Shown in pieces: positions 49,581 to 58,064 of a stretch of 64,000 nucleotides of DNA. The notes beneath the pieces were generated by a model that saw only the letters and a program-made list of their open reading frames with translations, ran no database searches and was not told the DNA's origin. The stretch is from positions 744,001 through 808,000 of the forward strand of contig NZ_QWFZ01000003.1 in NCBI RefSeq assembly GCF_003576315.1, in the 5' to 3' direction. Numbering within the stretch: the stretch's first letter is position 1; the number at the start of each line of letters is the position of its first letter. The position numbers and the translations under genes are program-made. The stretch comes from Henriciella mobilis (GTDB taxonomy: Bacteria; Pseudomonadota; Alphaproteobacteria; Caulobacterales; Hyphomonadaceae).

Positions 49581-50468
49581 TCAAGGCCGCAGCCGGATGG
49601 CCAGCGCGCAGACCTCTTCGATCAGGGTTTCAAGCTTCTCTTTCAGCCCCTCAGCAGCGGGCAAAAGCTCGACCGATGCCTCATCCATATACAGGCTGCG
49701 ATTCACCTCGATCTGTAATGCGTGCACGTGTCTCTTGGGTCTGCCATAGAGCCTTGTAGTATAGCCGCCGGCATAGGGTGCGTTGCGGGTGACGCTCATG
49801 CCGAGCTTGCGGCAAGTGCGCTCGACAAGGCTGGTCAGCTGGCTTGCGCAACTCGATCCGAACCGGTCTCCGAGAACGATGTCGGGCAGGGAGCGACGCC
49901 CTGGTTGACGCGAGGGCATGGAGTGGAGGTCCAGCAGGATAGCGCTACCAAATTGCTGATGCAGCGCAGCAATTTCCTGCTTCAACGTCTGGTGATAAGG
50001 CGCGTGAATACCCTCCAGACGTGTGCGTCCATCATCGGTGCTAAGCTTTTTTGCATAAATACTGTCACCTGCTGCCCCGATTTTGGGCATGCAGCCGAGC
50101 CCGGCCTGAACCCTTGCGGTCGCCGGCGCCACCGGACCGGGCGGCTCGCCGTCGAACATTTCCGGGTCCAGTTCACGCGGATCGCGGTTGAGGTCGAGAT
50201 AGGCGCGCGAATAGTTTGCGGTCAGCAGGGTTGCTCCGAGGGCCGGCGCACGGGCGGCCAGCTGGTCGACAAATGCATCTTCTGTCCGGCGCAGGTCGAG
50301 CAGCGGAACGCGAAGGTTCTTCAGCAGGCTTTCGGGATAGTGATGGCCGCTGTGCGGCGAAGCGATCAGCAGCGGCGCGTCGATACGCTCGGGCCGCTCC
50401 AGCCGGAAAGGCGGGACAGTTCCGGCCGTTTCCTGGCCGGCTCCGGTTTCGCGTTCGACAATGCTCAT
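49581..50468 (-). CDS. N-formylglutamate amidohydrolase family protein
   Basis: This 295-residue zinc-dependent hydrolase resembles N-formylglutamate deformylases (HutG type 2) and related peptidoglycan-like amidases. Motifs: LLIASPHSGHHYPESLL with the zinc His, TEDAFVDQLA, LLTANYSRAYLDLNRDPRELD, IHAPYHQTL, AILLDLHSMPS and HVHALQIEVNRSLYMDE. Its function may be histidine breakdown, but no other hut genes are nearby. In Caulobacter a homologue also lies beside cpdR. The start is uncertain: ATG 50468 is used, and a TTG 12 codons earlier is possible. Confidence 0.86.
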   Translation of the reverse strand: MSIVERETGAGQETAGTVPPFRLERPERIDAPLLIASPHSGHHYPESLLKNLRVPLLDLRRTEDAFVDQLAARAPALGATLLTANYSRAYLDLNRDPRELDPEMFDGEPPGPVAPATARVQAGLGCMPKIGAAGDSIYAKKLSTDDGRTRLEGIHAPYHQTLKQEIAALHQQFGSAILLDLHSMPSRQPGRRSLPDIVLGDRFGSSCASQLTSLVERTCRKLGMSVTRNAPYAGGYTTRLYGRPKRHVHALQIEVNRSLYMDEASVELLPAAEGLKEKLETLIEEVCALAIRLRP

Positions 50469-50589
50469 CGGCGCTGATGGTTGATTATTTCGGATAAAGG
50501 TCAAGCTCGGCAGTGATGTTCACGCGTAATTTACCCGAAGCGTGCTCTGTGGAATCATGAGACGTCGCGATATCCGGGGACCGGGGATT

Positions 50590-50949
50590 ATGAGCAAGAT
50601 ACTGCTGGCTGAAGACGATGAAATGATGCGCACCTTCCTGGCTGCGTCTCTCAAGCGGGCCGGGCACGATGTCCAGGACTTCGAGGATGGCGAGACGGCG
50701 CTGGCCGCGCTCGAGCGCGAAGTGTTCGATCTCCTGCTGACCGACATCGTGATGCCAGGCATTGACGGGATCGAACTGGCCCGTCGCGGCGCCGAGCTCG
50801 ATCCGGCCATGAAGATCGTCTTCATTACGGGATTCGCGGCCGTCGCCCTCGCGTCTGGAACGCCGACACCGGCCGGCGCGAAGATCCTGTCCAAGCCCTT
50901 CCACCTGCGCGAACTCGTGGAAGAAGTGGACCGCGTCATCGCGGCCTGA
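50590..50949 (+). CDS. cpdR: Single-domain response regulator CpdR
   Basis: This 119-residue CheY-like receiver is very close to CpdR, the cell-cycle adaptor that primes ClpXP for PdeA and other substrates when unphosphorylated. It starts MSKILLAEDDEMMRTFL, has the phospho-Asp in LLLTDIVMPGIDGIELARR, the Thr in FITGFAAVAL and the Lys in KILSKPFHLRELV. There is no output domain. Upstream control should come from the CckA-ChpT phosphorelay, which is not in the window. Start 50590 fits the family length. Confidence 0.95.
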   Translation: MSKILLAEDDEMMRTFLAASLKRAGHDVQDFEDGETALAALEREVFDLLLTDIVMPGIDGIELARRGAELDPAMKIVFITGFAAVALASGTPTPAGAKILSKPFHLRELVEEVDRVIAA

Positions 50950-51016
50950 CATTCACAGCGCTTGCACACTTGACTTCAGTCCGTCTCTGCCCGATTAGGG
51001 CCGCTTCCGAACGGAT

Positions 51017-51091
<75 letters not shown>

Positions 51092-51326
51092 TTTTCTCCC
51101 CTTGGCCGACACTTGAGGCAACGTCGCGGAAAAGCCGCTTTCAGACGGGTTCCGCACACGCGTGAGGCGCATTCAAAAGCGCGATTCGCGCTACAGGATG
51201 CAAGCGAACGCCGCGGAAAGATTCGTTGACGGCAACCGCGAAAATTAATAAACTGTAAGACGGTGAGACGTGCGGAAAAGCCCGTTCCATCGAGGGACAA
51301 CATAGCAGATGGGTGGGGACCTAACT

Positions 51327-52805
51327 GTGACTGACGCTATCAATGCGCCTGGGGCTGGCCATTCTGCCGCCAGGCCGGACTCGCTTACGATCTTTTCGCA
51401 TGTCTGGGCGGCGCAGAGCCTCGTCCAGCTGGTCTTCTTCAATCACTGGGCCAGCGAAGGCCTTGTGCTCGGCTACATCTTCGCGGCCCTGGCCATTGCC
51501 GTCTTCGTCTTTCCGGGCCGGCTCTTCCTGTTCGTGCCGATGGTCATCGCCAGCGTCACCTACTTCGTGTCGCAATGGCCATTCGTGGTGAACCACGTCT
51601 TCATCGACACTTTCATGTCGCTGACCATGCTCGCGGCCTTCGCGATGATCGCTTTCCGCTACATGAATTCGCGAGCGCAATTCAGCCGGCAGACGGCAGA
51701 GGCCTGGTTCGTGAAGTTTGCACCGGTCTGCGGGGCAATCTTCGCCTTCATGTACCTCTCGATCATCATCTCGAAGCTGAATGAAGGCTTTTTCGACCTC
51801 GATATCAGCTGCCTCTCGGGCATGATCGAGGAGGCCCAGTCGAACCGCGCGCTCATTTCCGGGCCGCTGTCCATGTTCAGCGTGGAGTTCTTCTTCTGGT
51901 TCTTCATCATTGCCGAGACGGCCCTGCCCATCATGCTCGCTTTCCGGCGCACGCGGCTGGCCGCCTTCTATTTCGGCGTGCCTTTCCACGTCCTGCTGGG
52001 CCTGATGGGGCACTGGCCGTTCTCGTCCTTCATGCTGTCGCTCTACGTCCTGGTCGCGATGCCGACCTTCAAGGACTTCCTGCAGGCCCTGTTCGACCGG
52101 CTGGATGATGTCCGCGCGAAGATCCTGCCCTGGGCGCCGGGTTCGCTGGTCTTCTCGGCTGCGGCGGCGCTCCTGCTCGCCAGCATCGTCGTGCTGAAGC
52201 CGAGCTGGATCTGGCTGATGTGGACGGCGGTAATGTGCACACTGCTGATGCTGGCCGTCTTCTCGGAGCATCTGCGGCATGGTCTTTTCAAAGGCACCGG
52301 CGCCACGCCGTTCTGGACGCCGAAACCCGGCCTGCTCTGGGTGGCGCTGGTCCTGGTCGTCATGAACTCCGCCTCGCCCTATATTGGTCTGAAGACGGAG
52401 TCGAACGTGGCGATGTACAGCAACATGCGGACCGAGGGCGGGGTGAACAACCATCTCTTCATGCCGGTCGTGCCAATATTCAGCTTCCAGGACGATCTGG
52501 TGGAGATCGTGGATGCGAACCACCCGGATATCCAGAAGCTCAAGACCCATCCGGCCCGCTATGGCTTTGTCGGTCAGGAGTTCGATGTCTACATTCCGTA
52601 CTTCGAGTTCCGCCGTACGGTCAGCAATCTCAAGGCCGATGATCTGGAGATCACCTATATCCGTAATGGTGAGGAGCGCACCTTCCGCAGCGGGGCGAGC
52701 GACAATGCCGATACGGACCTCGACAAGCCGCTGCCGCTGCTCGAGGCCAAGCTGGTCCATCTGCGGCCGGTCTTCAAAGGGGAGCTATCCTATTGTCTGC
52801 ACTAG
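51327..52805 (+). CDS. HTTM-like polytopic membrane protein
   Basis: This 492-residue protein has about ten helices and resembles the HTTM (horizontally transferred transmembrane, vitamin-K-carboxylase-like) domain family, with FVFPGRLFLFVPMVIASVTYF, FMYLSIIISKLNEGFFD, FFFWFFIIAETALPIMLAFR and VPFHVLLGLMGHWPFSSFML. A soluble C-terminal part of about 100 residues (MRTEGGVNNHLFMPVVPIFS onwards) follows. HTTM genes often pair with DCC thioredoxin-like genes, as here: the next gene overlaps by 13 bp. GTG 51327 has GGGGA 7 bp upstream; ATG 51309 is the alternative. Confidence 0.82.
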   Translation: MTDAINAPGAGHSAARPDSLTIFSHVWAAQSLVQLVFFNHWASEGLVLGYIFAALAIAVFVFPGRLFLFVPMVIASVTYFVSQWPFVVNHVFIDTFMSLTMLAAFAMIAFRYMNSRAQFSRQTAEAWFVKFAPVCGAIFAFMYLSIIISKLNEGFFDLDISCLSGMIEEAQSNRALISGPLSMFSVEFFFWFFIIAETALPIMLAFRRTRLAAFYFGVPFHVLLGLMGHWPFSSFMLSLYVLVAMPTFKDFLQALFDRLDDVRAKILPWAPGSLVFSAAAALLLASIVVLKPSWIWLMWTAVMCTLLMLAVFSEHLRHGLFKGTGATPFWTPKPGLLWVALVLVVMNSASPYIGLKTESNVAMYSNMRTEGGVNNHLFMPVVPIFSFQDDLVEIVDANHPDIQKLKTHPARYGFVGQEFDVYIPYFEFRRTVSNLKADDLEITYIRNGEERTFRSGASDNADTDLDKPLPLLEAKLVHLRPVFKGELSYCLH

Positions 52806-53215
52806 CGACAGAAGCGGAAACGGAAGCGGCGCCTGCCGCCGCCGGAAACTGGCTGGTTTATGATGGCGACTGCCCCTTCTGCAGCCGCTATGTCCAGCTC
52901 CTGCGCATCCGGGAAGCTGTCGGCCCGCTGCGCCTCGTGAATGCGCGCGATGGCGGGGCCGAGGTTGACGAAGTCGAGCGCGAAGGCCTCGACCTCAATG
53001 AGGGCATGGTGCTGAAGCTGTCGGGCAAGATGTATCACGGCCATGATTGCGTGCATGCGCTGTCGCTCCTCAGCGCGCCGAAGGGCGTGTTCAGCCGCTT
53101 CAATGGCTGGGTCTTCCGCTCACCGAAGCGCGCCGCGCTGATCTATCCTGTCCTGCGCGCGGGCCGCAACGCGTCGCTACGCCTGCTCGGACGCCGCAAG
53201 ATCGAGGCTGAGTAG
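52793..53215 (+). CDS. DCC-family (DUF393) thiol-disulfide oxidoreductase
   Basis: This 140-residue protein has the DxxCxxC motif YDGDCPFCSRYVQLL near residue 25 and the C-terminal RSPKRAALIYPVLRAGRNASL segment of the DCC family, predicted thioredoxin-like enzymes. It starts with TTG 52793, supported by AAAGGGGAG 8 bp upstream, and overlaps the HTTM-like gene by 13 bp, so the two are co-translated. The role of HTTM-DCC pairs is unknown; electron transfer to or modification of a membrane partner is conceivable. Confidence 0.9.
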   Translation: MSALATEAETEAAPAAAGNWLVYDGDCPFCSRYVQLLRIREAVGPLRLVNARDGGAEVDEVEREGLDLNEGMVLKLSGKMYHGHDCVHALSLLSAPKGVFSRFNGWVFRSPKRAALIYPVLRAGRNASLRLLGRRKIEAE

Positions 53216-53249
53216 CCCGGTTTTACCCAGATCGAAGGTGCCGCGCGCC

Positions 53250-54272
53250 CTAATCGAAAAGACCAGACAGGGCGTCGATGGTGTCCTGCGGCGTGTTCCA
53301 GCTGGTGACGAGGCGATAGCTGCCATCCGGCCAGGGATAGAAGGTGGCGCCCGCATCGCGCATGCGCCGGACAAGGTCATCGTCCAGCCGGGCGAAGACT
53401 TCATTGCCGTGAACCGGCTGGGTCAGTTCGGTCGATGGCTTGCGGCACAGCACGTCAGCGACCTGCCGGGCGCGCTGATTGGCGGTCGCGGCAAGGTCCA
53501 GCCAAAGGCCATCCTCGAACATGGCGAGCGCCTGTGCGGCGAGGAAGCGCATTTTTGGCGGCATATGGCCTGATCGCTTCGCGCGGGCCTTCAACTCGGC
53601 GAATTTCTTTCGGGCGCCACCGAACAGAACAATGATCTCGCAGCCAATGGCGCCGGTCTTGGTCAGGCCAAGGCAGAGCACGTCCACGCCCGCCTTCCAG
53701 CTCATCTGGGCCGGCGTTGCCCCGGTATGAACCAGCGCATTGGCGAGCCGGGCGCCGTCGAGGTGCACGTCCATCCCGGTCTCATGGGCGAGCGCGGCGT
53801 AGTGGCGAACCGTTTCGGCCGGGTAGGCGGTGCCGTTTTCGGTGAGATTGGTCAGCGACAGGACATGCGCCGGCGTTTCATGCACGAAGTCATGATTGAT
53901 CCGGGCGAGGGCACTGCGAAGCGCGCCTTCGCCGATCTGGCCCTGCGGACCGCCGAGCAGCTGCAGCTTGCCGCCGCCTGAGAAGAACTCCGGTGCGCCG
54001 CGTTCATCGACGGCGATATGCGCCCCGGCATGACAGAGCACCGCCCCGGTTGGCGGGCAGAAACAGGACAGGGCGAGCGCGTTCGATGCGGTCCCCGATG
54101 CGCAAAGCCAGAAATCGAAATCCTCGGTCTCCAGCACCTCCGCCAGCACGCCGCGAAGCTCTGTGGTGACCGCGTCATTGCCATAGCTCGCAGCGGGCCC
54201 TTCATTGGCTTTTGCCAAAGCGTCAAGCACCGCCGGATGGGCCGGGGCGGCTGTGTCAGACGAGAAATCCAT
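53250..54272 (-). CDS. ltaE: Low-specificity L-threonine aldolase
   Basis: This 340-residue PLP enzyme splits threonine to glycine and acetaldehyde. It begins MDFSSDTAAPAHPAVLDAL, as threonine aldolases do, and has YGNDAVTTEL, ASGTASNALAL, AHIAVDERGAPEFF, LTNLTENGTAYP, DVHLDGARLANAL and the PLP-lysine in LGLTKTGAIG. Start 54272 is chosen because its ATG overlaps the upstream SDR stop (TGATG). A longer frame of nine codons exists but is unlikely. Confidence 0.93.
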   Translation of the reverse strand: MDFSSDTAAPAHPAVLDALAKANEGPAASYGNDAVTTELRGVLAEVLETEDFDFWLCASGTASNALALSCFCPPTGAVLCHAGAHIAVDERGAPEFFSGGGKLQLLGGPQGQIGEGALRSALARINHDFVHETPAHVLSLTNLTENGTAYPAETVRHYAALAHETGMDVHLDGARLANALVHTGATPAQMSWKAGVDVLCLGLTKTGAIGCEIIVLFGGARKKFAELKARAKRSGHMPPKMRFLAAQALAMFEDGLWLDLAATANQRARQVADVLCRKPSTELTQPVHGNEVFARLDDDLVRRMRDAGATFYPWPDGSYRLVTSWNTPQDTIDALSGLFD

Positions 54273-55036
54273 CAGAACTGGGTGTCCGGGGTCTGCCATA
54301 AGAGGTGCTGGCCGCCATCGGGGGCGATCATCTGGCCGGTAACGCTGTCGGCCGCGATCAGGTAGCGCATGGCGCGGACGATCTCTTCAGGGCGCGAGCC
54401 ATCTTCGGTCAGCGTTGCCCGGCGCTCGGCCTCGAACTCGTCTTCGCTCTGGTGCACGCTCTTGAGCGTCGGGCCAGGGCCGATGCCATTCACCCGGATA
54501 TTGGGGGCAAGCGCCTGCGCGAGCGTCTTCGTCGCCGTGTAGAGCGCCGCCTTTGATAGCGTGTAGGTGAAGAATTGCGGGTTCAGCTTCCAGACGCGCT
54601 GGTCGATCAGGTTGATGACCAACCCGTTCTGGTCCTTTGGCAGGGCATTGGCGAAAGCCTGCGTCAGCGCGATGGGCGCGCGCAGGTTTGCGTCGAAATG
54701 CAGGTCCCAGGTCTGGCGGTCATGGTCGCGGGCAGTATCGGCCTCGAAGGTCGAAGCGGAATTGACGAGGAGCGTCAGCGGCCCGCCAAGCACTTCAGCG
54801 GCAGCCGGGACGATGGCGCGCAGGTCCCTCTCGTCGCTCAGGTCGCCCTGGACGATGGCGGCTGTCCCGCCAGCCGCTTCGATCGCGGCAGCGGTGTCTG
54901 TGGCGCCCTTGGCCGATGAGCGGTAGTGCACGGCGACAGACCAGCCATCCTCGCCCAGCGCCTCGGCCAGTGCGCGGCCGATGCGCTTGCCTGCACCCGT
55001 AATCAGGGCGCGCCTTGCTGACAGTTCCCTAGCCAC
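54272..55036 (-). CDS. SDR-family oxidoreductase (pteridine reductase-like)
   Basis: This 254-residue NADPH-dependent reductase has LITGAGKRIGRALAEALG, VHYRSSAKGATDTAAAI, LVNSAST, and the catalytic Y-x3-K in YTLSKAALYTATK. The G-A-G-K-R-I-G loop and the YTLSKAAL segment resemble bacterial FolM/pteridine reductase-like SDRs, which reduce dihydrobiopterin or dihydromonapterin. It overlaps the CaCA antiporter gene by 8 bp upstream and ltaE by one base downstream. The substrate is inferred. Confidence 0.88.
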   Translation of the reverse strand: MARELSARRALITGAGKRIGRALAEALGEDGWSVAVHYRSSAKGATDTAAAIEAAGGTAAIVQGDLSDERDLRAIVPAAAEVLGGPLTLLVNSASTFEADTARDHDRQTWDLHFDANLRAPIALTQAFANALPKDQNGLVINLIDQRVWKLNPQFFTYTLSKAALYTATKTLAQALAPNIRVNGIGPGPTLKSVHQSEDEFEAERRATLTEDGSRPEEIVRAMRYLIAADSVTGQMIAPDGGQHLLWQTPDTQF

Positions 55037-56018
55037 CGATCAGACGTTCCACTTCGCCGGTCATGTTCCAGCCATTCACCAGTCCATACAGGTAGATGCA
55101 ATAGACGAGCGCGATGGCAAGGGCGGCCAGGCGGGTAATCCTGCCGCGCGGCAGCACGAAGAGGCCAAGCGTGATCGCGGCGGCTGCCATGGCCCAGTGA
55201 TCGAACTGGATGAAGGTCGGCGCCAGATCGATCGGGCCGAAAAAGGAGATGATGGCCCCGGCGCCCAGAAGGTTGAAGATGTTGGAGCCGATGACATTGC
55301 CGATGATCACGTCGCCGCGCCGGCGCAGGACGGCGGCAAGTCCGGCGCCGAGTTCCGGCAGGGATGTCCCGATGGCGAGCAGCGTCAGGCCGATTATCTC
55401 TTCCGGCACCTCATACTGACGGGCAATCCCGACGCCGCCTTCCACCATCAGGTGTGCGCCGAGCGGCAGGCCAACAATGCCGACGACAAGGCTGACGATC
55501 ATGGCGAAGGTGCCCTGCGGATCGTCATCCTCCTCCAGGCCGACATCGATGCCCTTTCTGAGGGCGTCGGATGTCCACCACAGCATCAGCACCGAATAGA
55601 GGGCGAGGCCGGCCAGAAGGCCGATGCCGAAAAGGGGTGTCAGCGGATAGAAGGCCGTCCAGGCGATCCAGGCCGCGGTCGCGCCCAGCATGATCCAGTA
55701 GGAGCGGCGCAGGCCGAACTGGCGCACCGCGATCGGCATGATCAGCGCCGGGGCGGCAAGGACCAGCCAGACATTCGCAATGTTCGAGCCGACGATATTG
55801 CCGAGCGCCAGCGATGGATTGCCCTGCAGGGACGCATCCAGTGAGACGACCATTTCCGGCGCAGACGTGCCGAAGCCGACAATCAGTATGCCGGCAACAA
55901 GCGGCGAAATGCCGATGCGACGGGCAAGGGATACTGCGCCGTTGACAAGGAAGTCACCGGCCAGGGCGAGAATGACAAGGCCGCCAATGAGTGCAGCTAG
56001 AAGTCCAGCTTCAGGCAA
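55029..56018 (-). CDS. Calcium/sodium:proton antiporter, CaCA family (YrbG-like)
   Basis: This 329-residue membrane transporter has two inverted halves with the alpha repeats GFGTSAPEMVVSLDAS and AIGTSLPELGAGLAAV, each with the conserved acidic residue, and about ten helices. It exchanges sodium or protons for calcium or another cation. The start is TTG 56018 with TTAGGT upstream. It is preceded by a 26-codon membrane peptide gene and overlaps the SDR gene, suggesting one operon. Confidence 0.92.
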   Translation of the reverse strand: MPEAGLLAALIGGLVILALAGDFLVNGAVSLARRIGISPLVAGILIVGFGTSAPEMVVSLDASLQGNPSLALGNIVGSNIANVWLVLAAPALIMPIAVRQFGLRRSYWIMLGATAAWIAWTAFYPLTPLFGIGLLAGLALYSVLMLWWTSDALRKGIDVGLEEDDDPQGTFAMIVSLVVGIVGLPLGAHLMVEGGVGIARQYEVPEEIIGLTLLAIGTSLPELGAGLAAVLRRRGDVIIGNVIGSNIFNLLGAGAIISFFGPIDLAPTFIQFDHWAMAAAAITLGLFVLPRGRITRLAALAIALVYCIYLYGLVNGWNMTGEVERLIGG

Positions 56019-56036
56019 ATGGCACCTAAGTTCATC

Positions 56037-56117
56037 CTAGTCCAGACGGCGATAGTCGATCAGGTTAAGCAGACCAAATATGGCGACAGTCACGCCGATT
56101 GCGATCACTGCAAACAT
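56037..56117 (-). CDS. Predicted 26-residue membrane peptide upstream of the antiporter
   Basis: The frame encodes a 26-residue peptide with one hydrophobic helix (MFAVIAIGVTVAIFGLLNL) and a charged tail (IDYRRLD). GGGGAG 6 bp before the ATG at 56117 is a strong ribosome site, and the stop lies 18 bp before the antiporter start. This looks like a real small protein that may bind the transporter, or a leader peptide for it. No family is known to me. Confidence 0.55.
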   Translation of the reverse strand: MFAVIAIGVTVAIFGLLNLIDYRRLD

Positions 56118-56207
56118 TCCCGGCTCCCCAGAATTCAAATCATTGCGGCGCTTGATAGACTGTGTTTCAGCCTTTGGCGAGAGCCGATTTCACCGGAGTT
56201 GCTTCGC

Positions 56208-56666
56208 GTGCCCAGGATTCGAACCCGTATTTTCCAGGCCTGGTTCAGGTTTTCACGCCCGATGACGCTGGGCGCGCGCGGCATCGTGGAGAATGAATCG
56301 GGTGAGGTCCTGCTGGTTCGCCATACCTATACGCGGGGCCTGTATCTGCCCGGCGGCGGCGTCGAGCGCGGCGAAACGGTGATGCAGGCCCTCCTTCGCG
56401 AACTGGCCGAGGAGGCGGGTGTGCAGCCTGACAGCGACCCGGAGATGGTCGGCATTTATTCCAATCACAGGGTGTTCCGGAACGACCATGTCGTCCTGTT
56501 CCGCATCCCGGCCGGCGGCTGGCGCGCATGCGAGACCGACTGTGCAGGCGAGATTTCCGAGGCGCTCTGGATCGATCCGCTGTCGCCGCCCGGCGACGCG
56601 ACGCCGGGTACGAAGCGCCGGCTGGCAGAAGTGTTCGCGGGCGGGCCGAATGACGGCCACTGGTGA
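56208..56666 (+). CDS. NUDIX hydrolase
   Basis: This 152-residue pyrophosphatase has a complete NUDIX box, GGVERGETVMQALLRELAEEAGV, matching G-x5-E-x7-R-E-U-x-E-E-x-G-U (shown here from Gly to Val in two parts: GGVERGETVMQ and ALLRELAEEAGV). It starts at GTG 56208, with CGGAG upstream; the longer TTG frame from 56019 overlaps the divergent promoter region. The substrate could be a nucleotide sugar or oxidised nucleotide. It is convergent with the DsbA-like gene, 2 bp apart. Confidence 0.9.
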   Translation: MPRIRTRIFQAWFRFSRPMTLGARGIVENESGEVLLVRHTYTRGLYLPGGGVERGETVMQALLRELAEEAGVQPDSDPEMVGIYSNHRVFRNDHVVLFRIPAGGWRACETDCAGEISEALWIDPLSPPGDATPGTKRRLAEVFAGGPNDGHW

Positions 56667-56668
56667 GG

Positions 56669-57334
56669 TCAGTTGTTGCCGCGCTTGTTAAGCCGGCGTG
56701 CTTCCCGGACAACCTTTTCCAGATTTTCCATGTCCATGGCCCCGCCAATTGGATAGGAGCCAACCAGCAGGCCGGGCGTCCCGGTGAAGCCAAGCAGGGT
56801 CGCCTGCATTTCGTTGCGCTTCAGAAGCGCGCTGATCTCGCTCGAATTCTCGACGAGATCCGTCTGCAGCTGCTCCCAGTCGACGCCGGCTTTCTCGGCG
56901 GCTTTCCTTATCTGCGCCTTGCCGATCTTGCCTGACGTCTTCATCAGCGCGTCATTGAAGGCTTCGTACTTGCCCTGGAACTGCGAGGCGATGGCCGCGC
57001 GGGCCGCCTGTTCGGAGCCGCCGCCAAAAATCGGCCAGTCGCGATAGACAAGGCGGACCTTCTGATCCTCGGCCAGCATGGTCTGGAGAGTAAGGTACAT
57101 CTTCTTGCAGTAACCGCACTGATAGTCGGTAAACATCACGATGGTCACGTCGTAGCCATCGGGCGCAATCGTCGGCGCGAGCACGTCGTTCTGGAACGCG
57201 TCCATCAGGCGGTCTTCGTCGCTCATGGGTGATTCCGGAGCGGCGGTATCTGAGCTTTCCCGCTCAGCGTGTGCCGGGGCAGCGGCGCCCAGCATGGCGG
57301 CCATCAGGATGAAGAGGAAATGCTTCGGTTTCAC
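56669..57334 (-). CDS. DsbA-like periplasmic thiol oxidoreductase
   Basis: This 221-residue secreted protein has a signal peptide (AAAPAHAERE), then a DsbA-type domain with the C-x2-C centre CGYC in MFTDYQCGYCKKMYL near residue 74 and the cis-Pro loop GFTGTPGLLVGSYPIGG near residue 190. It resembles the Com1/BdbD group. It may oxidise or isomerise disulfides in envelope proteins, several of which in this window are Cys-rich. The gene stands 115 bp after pgsA. Confidence 0.92.
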   Translation of the reverse strand: MKPKHFLFILMAAMLGAAAPAHAERESSDTAAPESPMSDEDRLMDAFQNDVLAPTIAPDGYDVTIVMFTDYQCGYCKKMYLTLQTMLAEDQKVRLVYRDWPIFGGGSEQAARAAIASQFQGKYEAFNDALMKTSGKIGKAQIRKAAEKAGVDWEQLQTDLVENSSEISALLKRNEMQATLLGFTGTPGLLVGSYPIGGAMDMENLEKVVREARRLNKRGNN

Positions 57335-57449
57335 GGGGCGTGCTCCACAACCACGAAATCAGGATATCCCTTTGGGTAGGAAGAAATACATGGTCCGGCA
57401 ACGGAGCAACAGCGCCCAAGGCTGCGGCAAACGCAGCGGCCAGCCCGCA

Positions 57450-58058
57450 TCAGCTGCTGGCCTGGACGTAGTCGATGGCGGTGATCACCGACAGGATGGC
57501 GGCCACCCAGATGCCGAGCAGTCCCAGTAGCAGCGGCCCGCGCGAAGCGAGCCAGGCAATGGAATAGGGGTCGGCGTCATAGGCAAAATAGCTCGCCGCC
57601 ATGCTGAACAGGACGAGGCCGATGGCCGTCAACACGATGGCCGTTTTCCACTTCGCCGCTTTCGAGACGTTCAGGCCGGGCGGGTTGCCTAGCGCCTCGC
57701 GCATGGCCGTCATCATGAAATCACGCCCGACAATCGCGACGGTCGGCAACATGAGATACCAGGCCCAGTGCTCCAGGTGGGACAGCGCCAGCAGGGAGGA
57801 CGCGGCGAGCAGCTTGTCGGCAATCGGGTCGAGACGGGCCCCGAAGCTGGACTCTGCATCCAGACGGCGGGCCAGAACGCCATCGAGCCAGTCCGTCGCC
57901 GCGGTGATCACGAACAGGGCGAAGGGCAGGAACAGCCAGACGCCATACTCCCGCCCGGCCAGCGCGTCCTTGTGCGTATCGAGGATCGCATAGCCGACAA
58001 TGATCGCCAGAACGCATCTCAGTACCGTTACGGCGTTCGGCAACCATTTCAGAGACAT
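57450..58058 (-). CDS. pgsA: CDP-diacylglycerol-glycerol-3-phosphate 3-phosphatidyltransferase
   Basis: This 202-residue membrane enzyme makes phosphatidylglycerol phosphate. The CDP-alcohol phosphotransferase motif D-x2-D-G-x2-A-R-x8-G-x3-D-x3-D is complete in TDWLDGVLARRLD and SSFGARLDPIADKLL. Several helices surround it. It starts 6 bp after the uvrC stop, a common pair (uvrC-pgsA) in alphaproteobacteria. Confidence 0.95.
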   Translation of the reverse strand: MSLKWLPNAVTVLRCVLAIIVGYAILDTHKDALAGREYGVWLFLPFALFVITAATDWLDGVLARRLDAESSFGARLDPIADKLLAASSLLALSHLEHWAWYLMLPTVAIVGRDFMMTAMREALGNPPGLNVSKAAKWKTAIVLTAIGLVLFSMAASYFAYDADPYSIAWLASRGPLLLGLLGIWVAAILSVITAIDYVQASS

Positions 58059-58064
58059 CGGCGG

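Noticed and set aside
51321..52760. 479-residue minus-strand frame
   Set aside because: It is antisense to the HTTM-like membrane gene and has no recognisable domain.
56205..56240. tRNA T-arm-like sequence (GGTTCGAATCC on the minus strand)
   Set aside because: The T-stem is imperfect and no acceptor, anticodon or D-arm can be formed around it; it lies in the N-terminal coding part of the NUDIX gene.
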